Shown here piece by piece: positions 23,111 to 34,612 of a stretch of DNA of 64,000 nt. The notes under the pieces were generated by a model. The model searched no databases and had not been told where the DNA came from. It was given only the letters and a program-made list of their open reading frames with translations. The translations under genes were made by a program, and so were the position numbers. The stretch comes from Sclerotiophoma versabilis (taxonomy: Eukaryota; Ascomycota; Dothideomycetes; Pleosporales; Didymellaceae), in the NCBI GenBank assembly GCA_012274445.1, contig JAAROD010000015.1, forward strand, positions 2,046,001 through 2,110,000. The letters are read 5' to 3'. Numbering within the stretch: position 1 is the first letter of the stretch; each line of letters opens with the position of its first letter.

Positions 23111-25072
23111 TGTGTTGGGTATGGATTTCTACAGCAACGTCAGTCAGACACGTCCTGTAATAGATGGTTTGCAACTATGCATCGCGACGACAGGCAATTG
23201 GAAAGTTGAAGCACAAGCATGAATCGGCCGAGTATCGTTCCGGAATGGGAGGGGGTCCGCGGCCAATGTCCACACAGAAAGCAGGATACAGCAACAACAG
23301 CTTCAACGCGTGCTGATTGCTCGAGAACAAAGTGGTATCGAGCATACCTTTGGTTGCGACGGTCCTCTGTCGAAGCGGTGTTGAGTCCTGGGGTATTATT
23401 GAAGCTCTCGAAGCTGTTCGTAGGCGAGGAAGCTGGTCAGCGGATCTCCACAGAACGTCGCGACAGAGGTGAACGAGGTGGACTCGACGGAAGAGCAAGA
23501 CAGGGCATCAAAGACGAAGAGCCTCAAGAATTGGAGGCTACTATCCGCTTTTAAATGCGCCGGCTCTCCGAAAATTTCTGCAGAGTGAGGCATTTGTTTG
23601 GTTCCTGTTTGGCCGCCCGGGCCCGGCGGAAGCCCGGTAATAAACTTGCATGGGGCAGGCTATCGCCTAGACAACAAAAATGTGGACTTACTCTGGGCTG
23701 TGGATGGCTCTGCGGAGAGGATGAGGATAGAGTCGAGCGAGTGCAGAGTAAAGAGAAGAACGTCGCAGCGGCCGGTGAGGAGAAGAGATTGGGGCCTGGC
23801 AACCTTAACGCGATCGAGAGCTAGGCTTGCCGGAGAAGGGAAAGACGCTAGGCTAGCCAATCGCGCGCAACGCGAATGGACGTGGGTTCAAGGCGATCGC
23901 GGCCGCTCTCGAAACGCCTGCGACTTCACCAACGCTTTTGGGCGTTCAATTCGTTCAATTGCTGGATGCTAGCTCCGTCACATCCAGACCTGCCTCTGCA
24001 GCTGCTCTCCGGCGCCGACCTCAGATGTTCGCGCTGTGGGGAGCCTGCAGCTGCTCCACAAAGGTTGAATTGCGATGCTGCAGCCGCCGCTGACGCTACC
24101 GTGTTGGATCGCCATAGGATCCATGCATCGCCTCACTGCCGCTGCTGCGCGTGAGGAGAGCAACAATTATGTCATCGAGACGCGGGCTGCTTATCTGCGT
24201 TGCATCAGAGCTCACTGACCGCTCGGAGCCTCGCACGAGGACAGCGAGCAGTCGTGGGGCGCGAGGACAAACCGCGACCGGGGTCCAAAATGCCTCATTT
24301 CACCAGGCGCGAGCCTCTCAATAGCGCGAACGCTACTGAAGACGGCCCACGGAGAAAGTGCGTGGGATGTCTCAGCGTGCAGCTAGGATCTCCACCAAGC
24401 TTCCTCGCCCCAGATTCAAATGCTTGGCAAACAGCTTGCAGCAGTTGGCGGCTGACTGGAGGCGACGACGCTTGAGGTTTCGACTGCATTCATTACCTAC
24501 CGAATGCAATGCTATCAATGATATCGAGTGGGCTGCTCCACGTCACCCTTCAGTTGCGTTCGCCACCGCATCCGGCATGTTTATTACGATTACTAGGCGA
24601 ACTGATAGGTCGCCTATCACAGCAGCCGAGGCAGCGCACTACCGTTGAAGCAAACAGTGGGCATCCTAACAAGAGCCTCACCGCCAGGGTATCTAGTGGA
24701 TGGTAGCTCGTAACCAATGTCGGCAGATTGTTGCCGTGCTGTTTACCAAATTTATGTCCACCGGGCAGCTCTTCACCAGTGCACATCAACATAATTCCTG
24801 TGCAAGTGGCTGGGCACGTTGCCAGCCAGCTGTCTGTACAAGCGGCACGTCAATACCAACAACGCTTCACAACTGCATCAAGATGTGTAGTTCTTCCAAA
24901 ATAGCTTCCTCGTCACACCGAAGTTTGTTGTTCCTGACCGTTGACGGAAGCAAGCGGACCCCATCTCTAGCCTCCGCACGCAGCCGCACACATCTAACCC
25001 CAGATTTTCGAAGGTTTGGGTATCTGCAAAACTAACAAGTGCCCTGACGATCTACGTATGTTCTCCAATTTC
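23111..25072. other. Intergenic region
   Basis: About 2 kb holding the promoter of the 60-residue gene and the 3' flank of Rsa4. ORFs of 60-125 residues occur in a GC-rich patch (about 23550-24450), but they lack recognisable motifs and overlap one another. No RNA gene was seen. Confidence 0.55.
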
Positions 25073-26608
25073 TCAGTTCCTCCATATCCTTACTTGCTTG
25101 TCCGCGCCTCCACTGCCCACTTTGTCGCCATCTGGACTCCAGTCCAGTGCAAAGACCTGGTCCTTGTGACCTGGAAGATCCTCTTTCAGCTTCGCAGTTC
25201 TCATGTCCCAGACCTTCAGCGTTGTATCTTTACTACAGCTAGCGAGCAATCTGCTATCTGCGGAAAAGCTTGCCATGTAAACAGGACCCACATGCGCTCG
25301 TAATGTGTTGAGGAACTTTCCATCCCGAGCTGACCAGAGCTTGACGTGGTTATCCCACGCTGCGGACGCGAGGAGCTGACCATCTGGCGAGAAGACAACC
25401 TGATTGATTTGTTTCTGGTGTCCAGTCATTCTGGTCACCGGCTTCGGGCTGGTCAGAGGAGTCCACAGGATCAATGTGCAGTCTTCTGAAGCTGTCGCAA
25501 GCCGCTCGACGATCTCGCCATTAATGGTGGCAGCCTTCTCGAAGCGCGCTTTCGACTTCGCAACCTTTTCTTCCGGTGTTGATGGTACTTTTCGTGTGTG
25601 GTCGTGGTATGCGGTGCGCAAGACGAAGTCTGTAGAAAGAGCGAGATGGTTCACCCAATGTGCATGACCTGACAGGGTGCTGATCAGCGAGCCGGTCGAG
25701 GCGTTCCAGACCTTGATCGTCTTGTCGTGGGAAGAGGTGTATATGCGTCCAGTGCCACCCCATTTGACGCATGTCACACTGCCCTTGTGACCTGACAGCG
25801 CGAAGTCAATCTTGCCACCAACCGCGTCCCATACTCTGACTGTGCCATCCTTCGACGACGATGCTACTCTCGGTCGCCCTGGCTCTTGTAGGTGATAAGG
25901 CTCCCAGCAAAGCGACGTGATGAAATTGGTGTGTCCCTTCAGTGCACTGCCAATCTGCTTTCCTGTCTCTGGATCCCATACCCTGACTTCGTTGTCGTAA
26001 CCTCCAGACGCCAATACTGAGCCGTCTGGAGAGTAGCTCACCGCAAGCACCCATCGTGTGTGGCCCTTCATAGTGTGCACTGGTGTACCCGTGTCGCAAT
26101 CCCATATTCTTACTGTCTTGTCTCCACTCCCACTAGCCATGCGCCCTGAGTTTTTCGGAGAAAATTGCACTGCTAAGATGTTGTCTCCGTGCCCAGAAAT
26201 TGCTGCTGCGCATCTTGATACAGCCTTCACCCTAAACACAGCTTGCGGCGCATACTGCAGTACTATCTCAGTTTCTGCAGAGGCCTTTCCTGACTTCACC
26301 AATGCATTGTACAGATCTTCCTTGTCTCCAAGCGCTTCTGTAGCATCGTCGTGGAAGAACCGGTACGGTACTTGATCGTCGGCCTGGTCTTTGAGGTTGT
26401 TCAGAAGGATCTCGAGATTCTTCGTAGTCGCTTGCGAGAGAGGGACGGTAAGGACAGGTAAATTGCCGCTTTCGCCTGTAGCCTGGTCTACAAAGCGTAC
26501 TCGTACGGTGCCATCTGGGATCGTTGTGTCGATGTCCTGCTGTTCACGCGTGAACTCAGCCTGCGCCCGCTTCTGCCGTTTCGAGGGAGGTGGATATTGC
26601 GTCGCCAT
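25073..26608 (-). CDS. RSA4: Notchless/Rsa4, WD40 60S ribosome assembly factor
   Basis: A pre-60S ribosome biogenesis factor. Rsa4 is removed by the AAA+ ATPase Rea1/Midasin, whose MIDAS domain binds the N-terminal ubiquitin-like NLE domain. Intronless, 511 residues, equal to the family's usual length. A basic leader (PPPSKRQKR) precedes the NLE domain (about 35-125: VRVRFVDQATGESGNLPVLTVPLSQATTKNLEILLNNL) and then eight WD40 repeats. Family phrases include SGHGDNILAVQFSP, GSGDKTVRIWDCDTGTP, HTRWVLAVSYSPDGSVLASGG, and the final GSGGADKQVRIWRN. The NLE loop Glu that contacts the MIDAS cannot be assigned with certainty by eye. Divergent from MSH4, with 266 bp between start codons. Confidence 0.96.
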   Translation of the reverse strand: MATQYPPPSKRQKRAQAEFTREQQDIDTTIPDGTVRVRFVDQATGESGNLPVLTVPLSQATTKNLEILLNNLKDQADDQVPYRFFHDDATEALGDKEDLYNALVKSGKASAETEIVLQYAPQAVFRVKAVSRCAAAISGHGDNILAVQFSPKNSGRMASGSGDKTVRIWDCDTGTPVHTMKGHTRWVLAVSYSPDGSVLASGGYDNEVRVWDPETGKQIGSALKGHTNFITSLCWEPYHLQEPGRPRVASSSKDGTVRVWDAVGGKIDFALSGHKGSVTCVKWGGTGRIYTSSHDKTIKVWNASTGSLISTLSGHAHWVNHLALSTDFVLRTAYHDHTRKVPSTPEEKVAKSKARFEKAATINGEIVERLATASEDCTLILWTPLTSPKPVTRMTGHQKQINQVVFSPDGQLLASAAWDNHVKLWSARDGKFLNTLRAHVGPVYMASFSADSRLLASCSKDTTLKVWDMRTAKLKEDLPGHKDQVFALDWSPDGDKVGSGGADKQVRIWRN

Positions 26609-26874
26609 CTAGAAAGCGAATCTGTCTCTTCGAAGACAAACCTTGTGTTTAGAGATGTGATGTTGTCTTTCGAAAGCTGCTGCAGATGCAGCCAAACCCC
26701 ACTGCACTTTTTTCCTTATCTTATCGCTTAGGATCGCGCTAGTGACGCGCTTGCTACCTTCTCTATCAACGCGTCTTTCGTCTGAATAACCACATGCATG
26801 CAGAGTGAATTTCGAATGATGGAAAGCACAGCATCTGAGCTTGATCAATAACTAACCTCACAGCAATAAACATC

Positions 26875-29800
26875 ATGGTCCGCCCTTCAGGACCATCCAC
26901 CTCATCCACCTCATCCACCTCGGCTTCCACCTATGGCTACGGTGACTACAACACTCCAACAACCTTACGCCCCAGGACTCGATCAGGTACTGGCAGACCC
27001 TCCACTACTCGGCCGAGGACAGGCGCTTCCACTATCGCTAGGGTAGAGTCTCAGCATGTAGTTTGCGCTGTTGCCGAGTCTCGTGGTATCTCACCTACAG
27101 TTGGCCTGGCTTTCGTCAACCTCGATACAGGAGAGGTCGTGCTTTGCCAAATCAACGACAGCCAAACCTACGTTCGAACCATCCACAAGTTGAAAGTATA
27201 CGGTCCTTCAGAAATGCTCATTGTTGCAACAGCCTCCAGTCCCAAGTCGAAGCTCTTCTCCATCATTGAAGAGAACGTTGGGGATATTGGCAGCAAGATC
27301 ACCCTACTCGACCGTCGCTACTGGGCTGACTCGACAGGCTACGGGTACATTCAGAGCTTAGCCTTCAAGGAAGATGTCGAAGCCATCAAGGTCTCAGTTC
27401 AAGGCAACTACTACGCTATCTGCTGCATTGCAGCGGTATGTGGTTCGTCTTTCAACTTGATCATTAGCTAAGATTCTCGCAGGCGCTTAAGTACATTGAG
27501 CTGGGTCTGGAAATGCACTTCTCGTATCACTCACTCAGGATAAGGTATGAGCCCTCGGAAGGATCCATGATGATTGACGTGTCCACCATCTACTCGCTTG
27601 AGCTCGTGCAGAATCTCCAGAACCCAAAGTCCAGGGATTGTTTATTCGGACTCCTTAACGAAACCCTGACGGCAATGGGGGCGCGTCTCCTAAGAAACAA
27701 CATCTTGCAACCGCTCACTGATCCCGAAGTGCTGAACACCAGGTACCTTGCAGTAGAGGAGCTGACTACCAAAGAGGAGATGTTCTTCGCTACGCGAGCT
27801 GGTTTGCTGTTCACATTAAGTTTCCTTGTGTACTTCTGACATGTAACAGCCCTGAAGAACTTCCTGGACGCTGACAGGATCTTGACTGCTGTAAGCAATG
27901 GGTAAACAAGGACATAATTTGACTACTGAATTCTGCAGCTCATCGTAAAACCTGCCAAACCGACCATACAGAAGATTGAGCAAGCTATCAACCAAGTCAT
28001 CATGTTGAAGCAATTTGTGTCTTCCGTGAATCCAATCTTTGAGGCTCTCACTGGTGCAAGGTCAAGCATGCTGGACAACATCCGTGAGGTAACGATGTCA
28101 CAGCTTTTATTTTATTCCATGACTGACTGGATTATCTCTTTTAAACAGCTTTGCGCTCCCGAAAACATCTCGCCAACTCAGGATCTCATCGACGAAGTAA
28201 TTAACGAAGACACCACTTACGCAAAGCAACCTCTTGAGCTCCGCAATCAGCGTACATATGCAGTGAAGTCCGGCGTCAATGGATTGCTTGATGTTGCACG
28301 TACCACCTACAAGGAAGCTACCGAGGATGCATACCAGCATTGTGCTGAGCTTGGTCGTCAGTACTGCAGTGGACCTTGTTGGTATGCATTGCTAACGGTT
28401 TGTAGGGGAATACGACATTCGACTCGATCTCAAGTACGAGAATGCCCGTCAATTCTACATTAAGATACCATCAACCGAGCTCGACGGCAGGGGGCTTCCA
28501 CCAGTCTTCACGAACGTTATCCGTCGAAAAAAATACATTGAATGTCAGACCCTGGAGTTGATGAAACGTAACCAAAAAGTAGTCGCCATGCTGAACCTTG
28601 TAATGTCGTTTATTAACTACGGCAGATCAACGTCTCACACCAAGAAGTTGTTCTGATGAGTGCGTCCGCAGTAAACACTCCGTAATTTACATACTGACAC
28701 TCCCCAGGTGATCAATCCATTGACGCACTCATTGAGGCTGTACGCGGCCACATGTCGGTCATGTTCAAGGTTTGCGAGGCTGTCGGTTTGTTAGATATGA
28801 TTGCAGCTTTCTCACAGCTCGTAACGGTGAACGACTATACTCGACCACAGCTTACCGACACACTTGCAATCAAGTCCGGGAGGCATCCAATCAAGGAAAA
28901 GATTGTGCAGAATAAGTTCGTCCCAAACGATGTTTACGCCACACAGCAGACTCGGTTCCAAATTATTACTGGCTGCAACATGAGTGGCAAGAGTACCTAC
29001 ATCCGTACTGTTGCTCTTATGTCCATCATGGCTCAAATAGGATGCTTGTACGATGACTTCGCGTACCTTGCTAGTGTAACCAGGCTAACGAATTGCAGCG
29101 TACCGGCATCATATGCCTCGTTCCCGATATTGCACCAACTTTTTGCCCGTCTAGGCATGGACGACAACATCGAGACGAACGTGTCAACATTTGCGGCCGA
29201 GATGAGAGAGATTGCGTTCATCCTACATAACATAGACCATCGCAGCATGGCTGTTGTCGATGAGCTCGGTCGTGGCACAAGTACTAGAGATGGTTTGGCT
29301 ATCGCCTTAGCCATCGCAGAAGCTCTTGTCTCCAGCAAGGCCCTTGTTTGGTTCGCAACTCACTTCAAGGACCTTGCTACCATCATGCATGAGCGTGCTG
29401 GCGTGCTCAACCTCCACCTGGCTGTTGACATTGAGGACAAGCAAAGCATGACAATGCTATACAAAATATCCCAGGGCGCCGTCAAAGAGTCTCACTATGG
29501 TCTGACTCTCGCTCGAGTCGTACCACTTCCTCCAGGGTTGGTCGACTACGCGGCAGCTGTTGCGCAGAAACTCGAGCGTCACATGCTTCGCAAAAAGAGG
29601 ACTTCCGAGATCGTGCTCAAGGAGAAGCGACGCAAGCTCATCCTCAATCTCAAGGAGCACCTTATGCAGGCACATACTGGCGTGCTGGAAGGTGAAGTGC
29701 TTACTGCTTGGCTTGAAGAGCTGCAGAAGGAGTTCGTCAACCGTATGACGGCACTTGAGACTGAGGCTGCTAGCGTGAGTCAGGAGATGGATGACGAAGA

Positions 29801-29975
29801 TGAGCAGATGGAAGAGATAAGCCAAACATATGAGCACCAGCGATACGGCACTTCTGTCAATCACCCCTCGGCCATGAGTGTCTCGTCTAGGATGGGTTCG
29901 ATGGAATCAGACTCTACCATTCGACTTATGTCTGAGGCTTCAACTGTTCGCGCACTATCGGACAACGAAAGTTAA
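26875..29975 (+). CDS. MSH4: MutS homolog 4, meiotic crossover factor
   Basis: MSH4 pairs with MSH5 to form a sliding clamp that stabilises recombination intermediates (ZMM group); it has no mismatch-repair role. Nine exons: 26875-27435, 27483-27801, 27850-27890, 27939-28088, 28149-28356, 28406-28578, 28626-28659, 28708-29047 and 29099-29975; 900 residues. A Ser/Thr-rich leader encoded by tandem TCCACCTCA units is followed by the MutS connector (VESQHVVCAVAESRG), lever/clamp (YTRPQL) and ATPase with Walker A GCNMSGKSTY (near residue 584), VPASYASFPI, Walker B VVDELGRGTST and ATHFKDL. The mismatch-binding N-terminal domain of MSH2/3/6 is absent, as expected for MSH4. Donors of exons 2 (GTTTGC) and 5 (GTCAGT) are weak but fixed by frame. 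The roughly 80-residue acidic and Ser-rich tail is not conserved in families I know. Confidence 0.95.
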
Positions 29976-30285
29976 AACATGATCCGATATCTGGCATCGG
30001 CTTAAACATCCCGCAGCTCAATAGCGGGACCAAACGGACAGAAGGTAGGGTTAATCAGATGAGGAAGTCTATCTAAGGATAGTGCACTGTCTGGCGGGAC
30101 TCTCTTTCCCGGATAGTGGTACAAGCCTAAAACTAGGGGAGGCACTTAGTGTTTATCTATAGGCTTTTTGCAATCTGTCAGAGTCTCGAAGGACTTCAAT
30201 ACCTTCCCTCTGTTAGGTCTGCCAATCAGACGAAATGATCTTCCGATCAGTGCTACCTTAGAAGCATAATACACCTTTCTCAATG
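29976..30285. other. Short convergent intergenic region
   Basis: 310 bp between the MSH4 and nitronate monooxygenase 3' ends. It contains two copies of the octamer GGATAGTG (30078 and 30111), which also occurs twice on the other side of the monooxygenase gene. Confidence 0.5.
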
Positions 30286-31439
30286 TTACAACTTGGATCG
30301 AGCACCTTCCACCAACCTCGCCGTCCCTTCCCTAACCTCACTCACAATCTCCCTTGCACCCTTGACTTCCCTCACCAACCCCACTGCACTTCCCGCATAC
30401 GTGCACAACCTTGCCTGAACGCCCCATCCCTCATCGCCCTTCTGTAGGTCAGCTTCATACAGCTTCATATTCTCGGCATTACCCATGCCACGCATAGCAT
30501 CTGTATACGTTTGGTTGATGATACCCCTGCCATTATGCGTTTCCGCCCATCCCGTTGTACCGCGCGCATTATCCCAGACTTTCGTTCTTACTGTGGTTTG
30601 ACCCCCATCGCTCGCGCGGAGAACCTCGTCCTGGTAGCCTTTGGCAATGGCGGCTTCGTGGCACGCGAGGAAACGAGTGCCCATTACTACGCCACTCGCG
30701 CCTAGCATGAGCGCTGCAGACGCTCCGCGGGCGTCGGCGATACCCCCCGCAGCTATCAGCACTGGCCGCTTCTTTCCACCTGGCATCTGGGCAGACATTG
30801 TGTCACTGACTTCTGGCAACAGCGAAATTAACCCAGCGCCCTGTGCCAACCCGTGACCGCCTGCATCCGTACCCTGCACAACTAGTACGTCCGGTTCCAC
30901 ATGGTTTACGACATCCATGGCTTCTCGGACACTGCCTATCTGTATCCAGACCTTCGTCTGCGGACTCGCTTGCCGGTACTTCTTGGTCCATTCAGCCAAC
31001 GCCGCTACAGACGAAGGCGCGAAGAACCAGACGGCAGTGGGTTTAAACTTCTCTATGAGAGGGAGTGCAGCTGCGAGGTCGGCGCCCCAATTTATGAAGC
31101 CTATGCCGACTGGTAATGTACCGTTTGTAGTCTTCAGAGCAGCGTTCTTAAGAAGATTGGTTGCGTTTTGCAGGTATGATTCTAGATCCGAGACGTCTGT
31201 ACCGGCGCCAATGAATCCAATTCCCCCTGTGTGGTGTTAGATTACAAGGGAAGTTGAGTAAAAAGGATGAGATGCGGGTTCAATCGAGTGAGGGTAGAAT
31301 CCGGATAGAAGTGGCGCGTACCAGCTTTCGAAATTGCGACAGCCAGATCAGCTAGAGCTATGAGGCGCATAGGTGCTCCTACTACCAGGGGGGTCTGGAT
31401 CCATGGGTAGTCATCTTTGAGACTTTGGATTGAATCCAT
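30286..31439 (-). CDS. Nitronate monooxygenase (2-nitropropane dioxygenase family)
   Basis: An FMN-dependent TIM-barrel enzyme that oxidises alkyl nitronates such as propionate-3-nitronate to carbonyl compounds and nitrite. Two exons, 31322-31439 and 30286-31226; 352 residues. Visible family motifs are TPLVVGAPM near the N-terminus, AISKAGGIGFIGAG spanning the intron, LPVGIGFINWG, VVQGTDAGGHG (the conserved Gly-Gly-His with the proposed catalytic His), ISLLPEV, PVLIAAGGIADARG and GTRFLACHEAAI. No targeting signal is seen. Several paralogs are usual in filamentous fungi, so the physiological substrate is uncertain. Confidence 0.92.
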
Positions 31440-32387
31440 CTTCCGTCTCTTTCTGATCTGACCGGAAATGGTCCGCCTACTTGTTATCTACTTTTTTTTT
31501 TGTACAGCTCTCGGATTAATGCTTTGCAAGCACTATAAGCTGGAGCTCTTGAAGTGAGTCAAATATGCGAATGTCGTTGTGTTGCGTTCAGATTCCCGGT
31601 CAACTGTATTCAGGTTATGTATCCGTCGGTCCGCTTCCGTCATCGAAGTTGCACATCGCCTCGGCTGACTCTCTAATGTTCCTAGAAAAAGTGGAGCACA
31701 GGGACAACCAGCTTCCAGCCTTTCCAACGCAGCTAGAAGATCTTTAGCAGCTTCAATGATATACTCCTACATGAGTAAAATGTTCTATAGTCCTTTTTCT
31801 ATTTTCCAAGCTGCAAAAGATGCGCAAAGCTGCAATCCCTGGATAGTGGTCACTGTGGCCGGCAAACCATCAATTACTCCCTCCACCACCGAGCCTGGAT
31901 AGTGGCATGCTCTGATTAGCAAGTCATAAGCACATTCGTGGTGGATATTAGGGCCTTTTACTAAGTTAGCTCTCTTCTATCTTGCTCGAGCAGCCTTGAG
32001 GTGAGTTACCACTTAATTTGCGCTCGCAACCACCAAGGCTAGGTTTTATGCTGAGCTGGATATAAGTACACGTGTCTCTAAATGCCCCCTATAAGCTAGG
32101 AGATTATGATCTGATATCCGGCTTTTTTCTCGCAACAGCATGAGAGATAGCATTAGATGACAAAGCACTCTTCAGCTCAACTGTCCGTGAAGGAAACAAG
32201 TAGTCTTCGAGATGATTGATTATCAGTCGTAACCTGCATACATATTATTAACATCTACTATATCCAAAGTCTAACACACTAGGTACGTGGGCCTGCCTGT
32301 GTGCATAGAAGCGAATCCGCCATTAACTTCATAAACGCTCATTAGGCAGCTGCTGGTTCCATCACGCACATCTACAGTTCGTGATGC
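31440..32387. other. Intergenic region with GGATAGTG repeats
   Basis: 950 bp between the monooxygenase start and the CYP51 stop, AT-rich by eye. It includes two further GGATAGTG copies (31841 and 31897) and a T9 tract near 31490. No gene-like ORF is present. Confidence 0.5.
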
Positions 32388-34066
32388 TTAGTTCCTCTTT
32401 TCCCACTCAACGACACCAGGCGCAAGTGGCCTGGAGAACAGACTCGAGTAGTCTGTGCCGACAATGTCCTTGTTACCGCCCACGTTCCTGAGCTTAAACT
32501 CTCTTACGAAAGCCACGAGAATGGTTTGCAGTTGCAAGTAGGCGAACTGCTCACCAATACACCTATGACGTCCGGCGCCGAAGGGAAGGTATGGCGAGTT
32601 GGTTCCTTTAGAAATAACACCCCAACCGTAGTCAATGGTATCCTCAGCTCCAGCCTCAGGCTCTTCGTAGCTGTGCTGGTCAGCGTCCCAACGGTGAGGG
32701 TCCCACACCTGAGGGTTGACAAAGTGAGAGTCGAGCTGCGCAGAGAATCCGGGCGAAGACATGAGTGTGTGCGAGGTAGGAATGACGTAGTTGGTGCCGT
32801 CTGCGACGAGAGGCTGCTTGACCTTGCGCATGATGGAGTGGATAGGAGCGTGAATACGGAGTGTTTCCTTGACGACCTGAGCGTGCAGAGACAGCTTTGG
32901 GAGGTCTTCGTACGTAAGGGGCGGGAGATCCTGTCCAAGAGCGGACTTTTGCTCCTCTAAAAGCTCTTCGATAAGACCGGGGTTTTGGGCCAGGCGGAGA
33001 AGGATCCAGGCGATGGTGGAAGATGAGGAGTGCTGACCAGCCATAAGGAGCGCTATCATGATACCAGCAATCTCGTGCTCAGGGATCTGTGTGCCGTCCT
33101 TGTACTTGCACTCCAACAAATGCCAGATCATGTCGTGCTCACCCTCCTTCCTCTCAGCCTCGCCACTCCTGCGCCTCCGGACAATGTCCGAGTAGAGCCT
33201 GATCATGGTCTCACGTGCGTTATCACGCGCACGGTTGTGGGGAAGAGGAGCCCAAGAAAGCATGAAGTTGATGGGCGAGAAACCCATGTCAAGATCGTGG
33301 TACAGCTCGGCAAATCTAGAATCGAAGGAGTCGCGGATCTCCTGGCCTTGCAGAGAGCGGGAGGCAGTGTAGATGGTGAGCTCGGCCATGACCTTGGTCA
33401 CGTCGAAAGTCCCCTTCTTGCCCTGGAAGGTCTTGTGGCGCTTGATGAAGTTCTCGGTTTCTTCGGTGATAACGGTAACGTAGGAGCGAAGAGCGTCTTG
33501 AGTAAGACCGAATTTGACGAACTGTGTTTTTTGTAAGCATTTTGTAGGGTTGGGGGCGAATGCATGCGCACCTTCTTCTGCTCCATGAACTTGGAGTTAG
33601 GGCAGTCGTAGACAACATCTTTGCCAAAGACCGGAGTGGTGAGCGGGCTGTAGATCTCCTCGGCATTGACGTCCTTGAGTTTTCCGTTGAGGATGAAGTT
33701 GTTGCCTTTGGTGTCGAGGCAGACGGTCATCTTGCGACCAAGGAGAATAAAGGTGAAGACATTGCCATACTATCTGCTAGTCAGCGCATTGCTTCGGTTG
33801 CCACCGAGGACGCGACATACCTTCTTCTGCTGGGCGAAGAAGAACTTGTACGGGTCGATGCCGTATGTGATTGTGCTGCCAATCACAGGGAACCAGTGGA
33901 ATACAACAGGTGGTTCGTTGGGGTTCTTGAAGAGCAATTGCTGGATAACGTTGAGGACAACCGCGAGGACGAGGAAGGCTGCGAAACCGGCGGCGATCGT
34001 GACAGGGGTGGACGAGTTGGCAGTGAAGTTGCCAATCGGCCCAGAGATATCGGCGAGGACACCCAT
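32388..34066 (-). CDS. CYP51: Sterol 14-alpha-demethylase, cytochrome P450 CYP51
   Basis: It removes the 14-alpha methyl of eburicol/lanosterol in ergosterol synthesis at the ER membrane and is the target of azole fungicides. Exons are 33821-34066, 33572-33769 and 32388-33521; 525 residues, the usual length of the fungal CYP51B form. There is an N-terminal membrane anchor (about 18-42), the B' region SPLTTPVFGKDVVYDCPNSKFMEQKK with wild-type Tyr at residue 136, I-helix LLMAGQHSSSSTIAW, ExxR (KETLRIH) and the heme loop FGAGRHRCIG with Cys469. The longer ORF upstream of 34066 is not needed, because MGVLADISGPIG starts the family-typical leader. It lies 546 bp downstream of the Chk2 gene on the same strand, so its promoter lies in that interval. 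Confidence 0.97.
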
Positions 34067-34612
34067 ACTGCGCGACGAAGGACTGCAAATGCGTGAGCGA
34101 GCGTTGTTGTCGTAGGGGGGCGCGGCTCTACATAAATTTCCCAGCAGTTGAGGCCCGCTCTTGCCAATCAACGATCGCGCCTGCCGCAACTGGGGTACGC
34201 TGGCTTGGCAGGGACAGGCCGCGGATCTGTGCTCGCCCGTCAAGGAGAAGATCGGGCCACGAACGGACGACACGCGCTCCACGCCACCGCTTGTCGTAAA
34301 CAGTGCCAGGTCATTGGCGGACCATAACGTCTACAAAGAGCATCCTAGACTGGACTTCGGATGTTCGCTATTCCTTGAGCGAAAGCTAATTTCATTACTT
34401 CGCTAGACACATGCGATGCAGCTGTAAACCCGTCTTGACCGCTCAGCCGGACCCATAGTTTTACATCCTTTGCGACGCCAGCCAATCAGAACGCTCAGAG
34501 TACGCGAAACACAGCCCTCGATAACGTACACCATTCCCACGCAGTCCACGTCTGACGTGCCACCTTTGCTTACCAACGATGCAACAACTCGTGTAACGAA
34601 TCTGCACACTGC
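34067..34612. other. CYP51 promoter / Chk2 3' flank
   Basis: 546 bp between the CYP51 start and the kinase stop. It should contain the CYP51 promoter (read leftwards) and the kinase 3' UTR. No tandem promoter duplication of the kind linked to CYP51 overexpression is visible. No ORF is supported. Confidence 0.55.
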
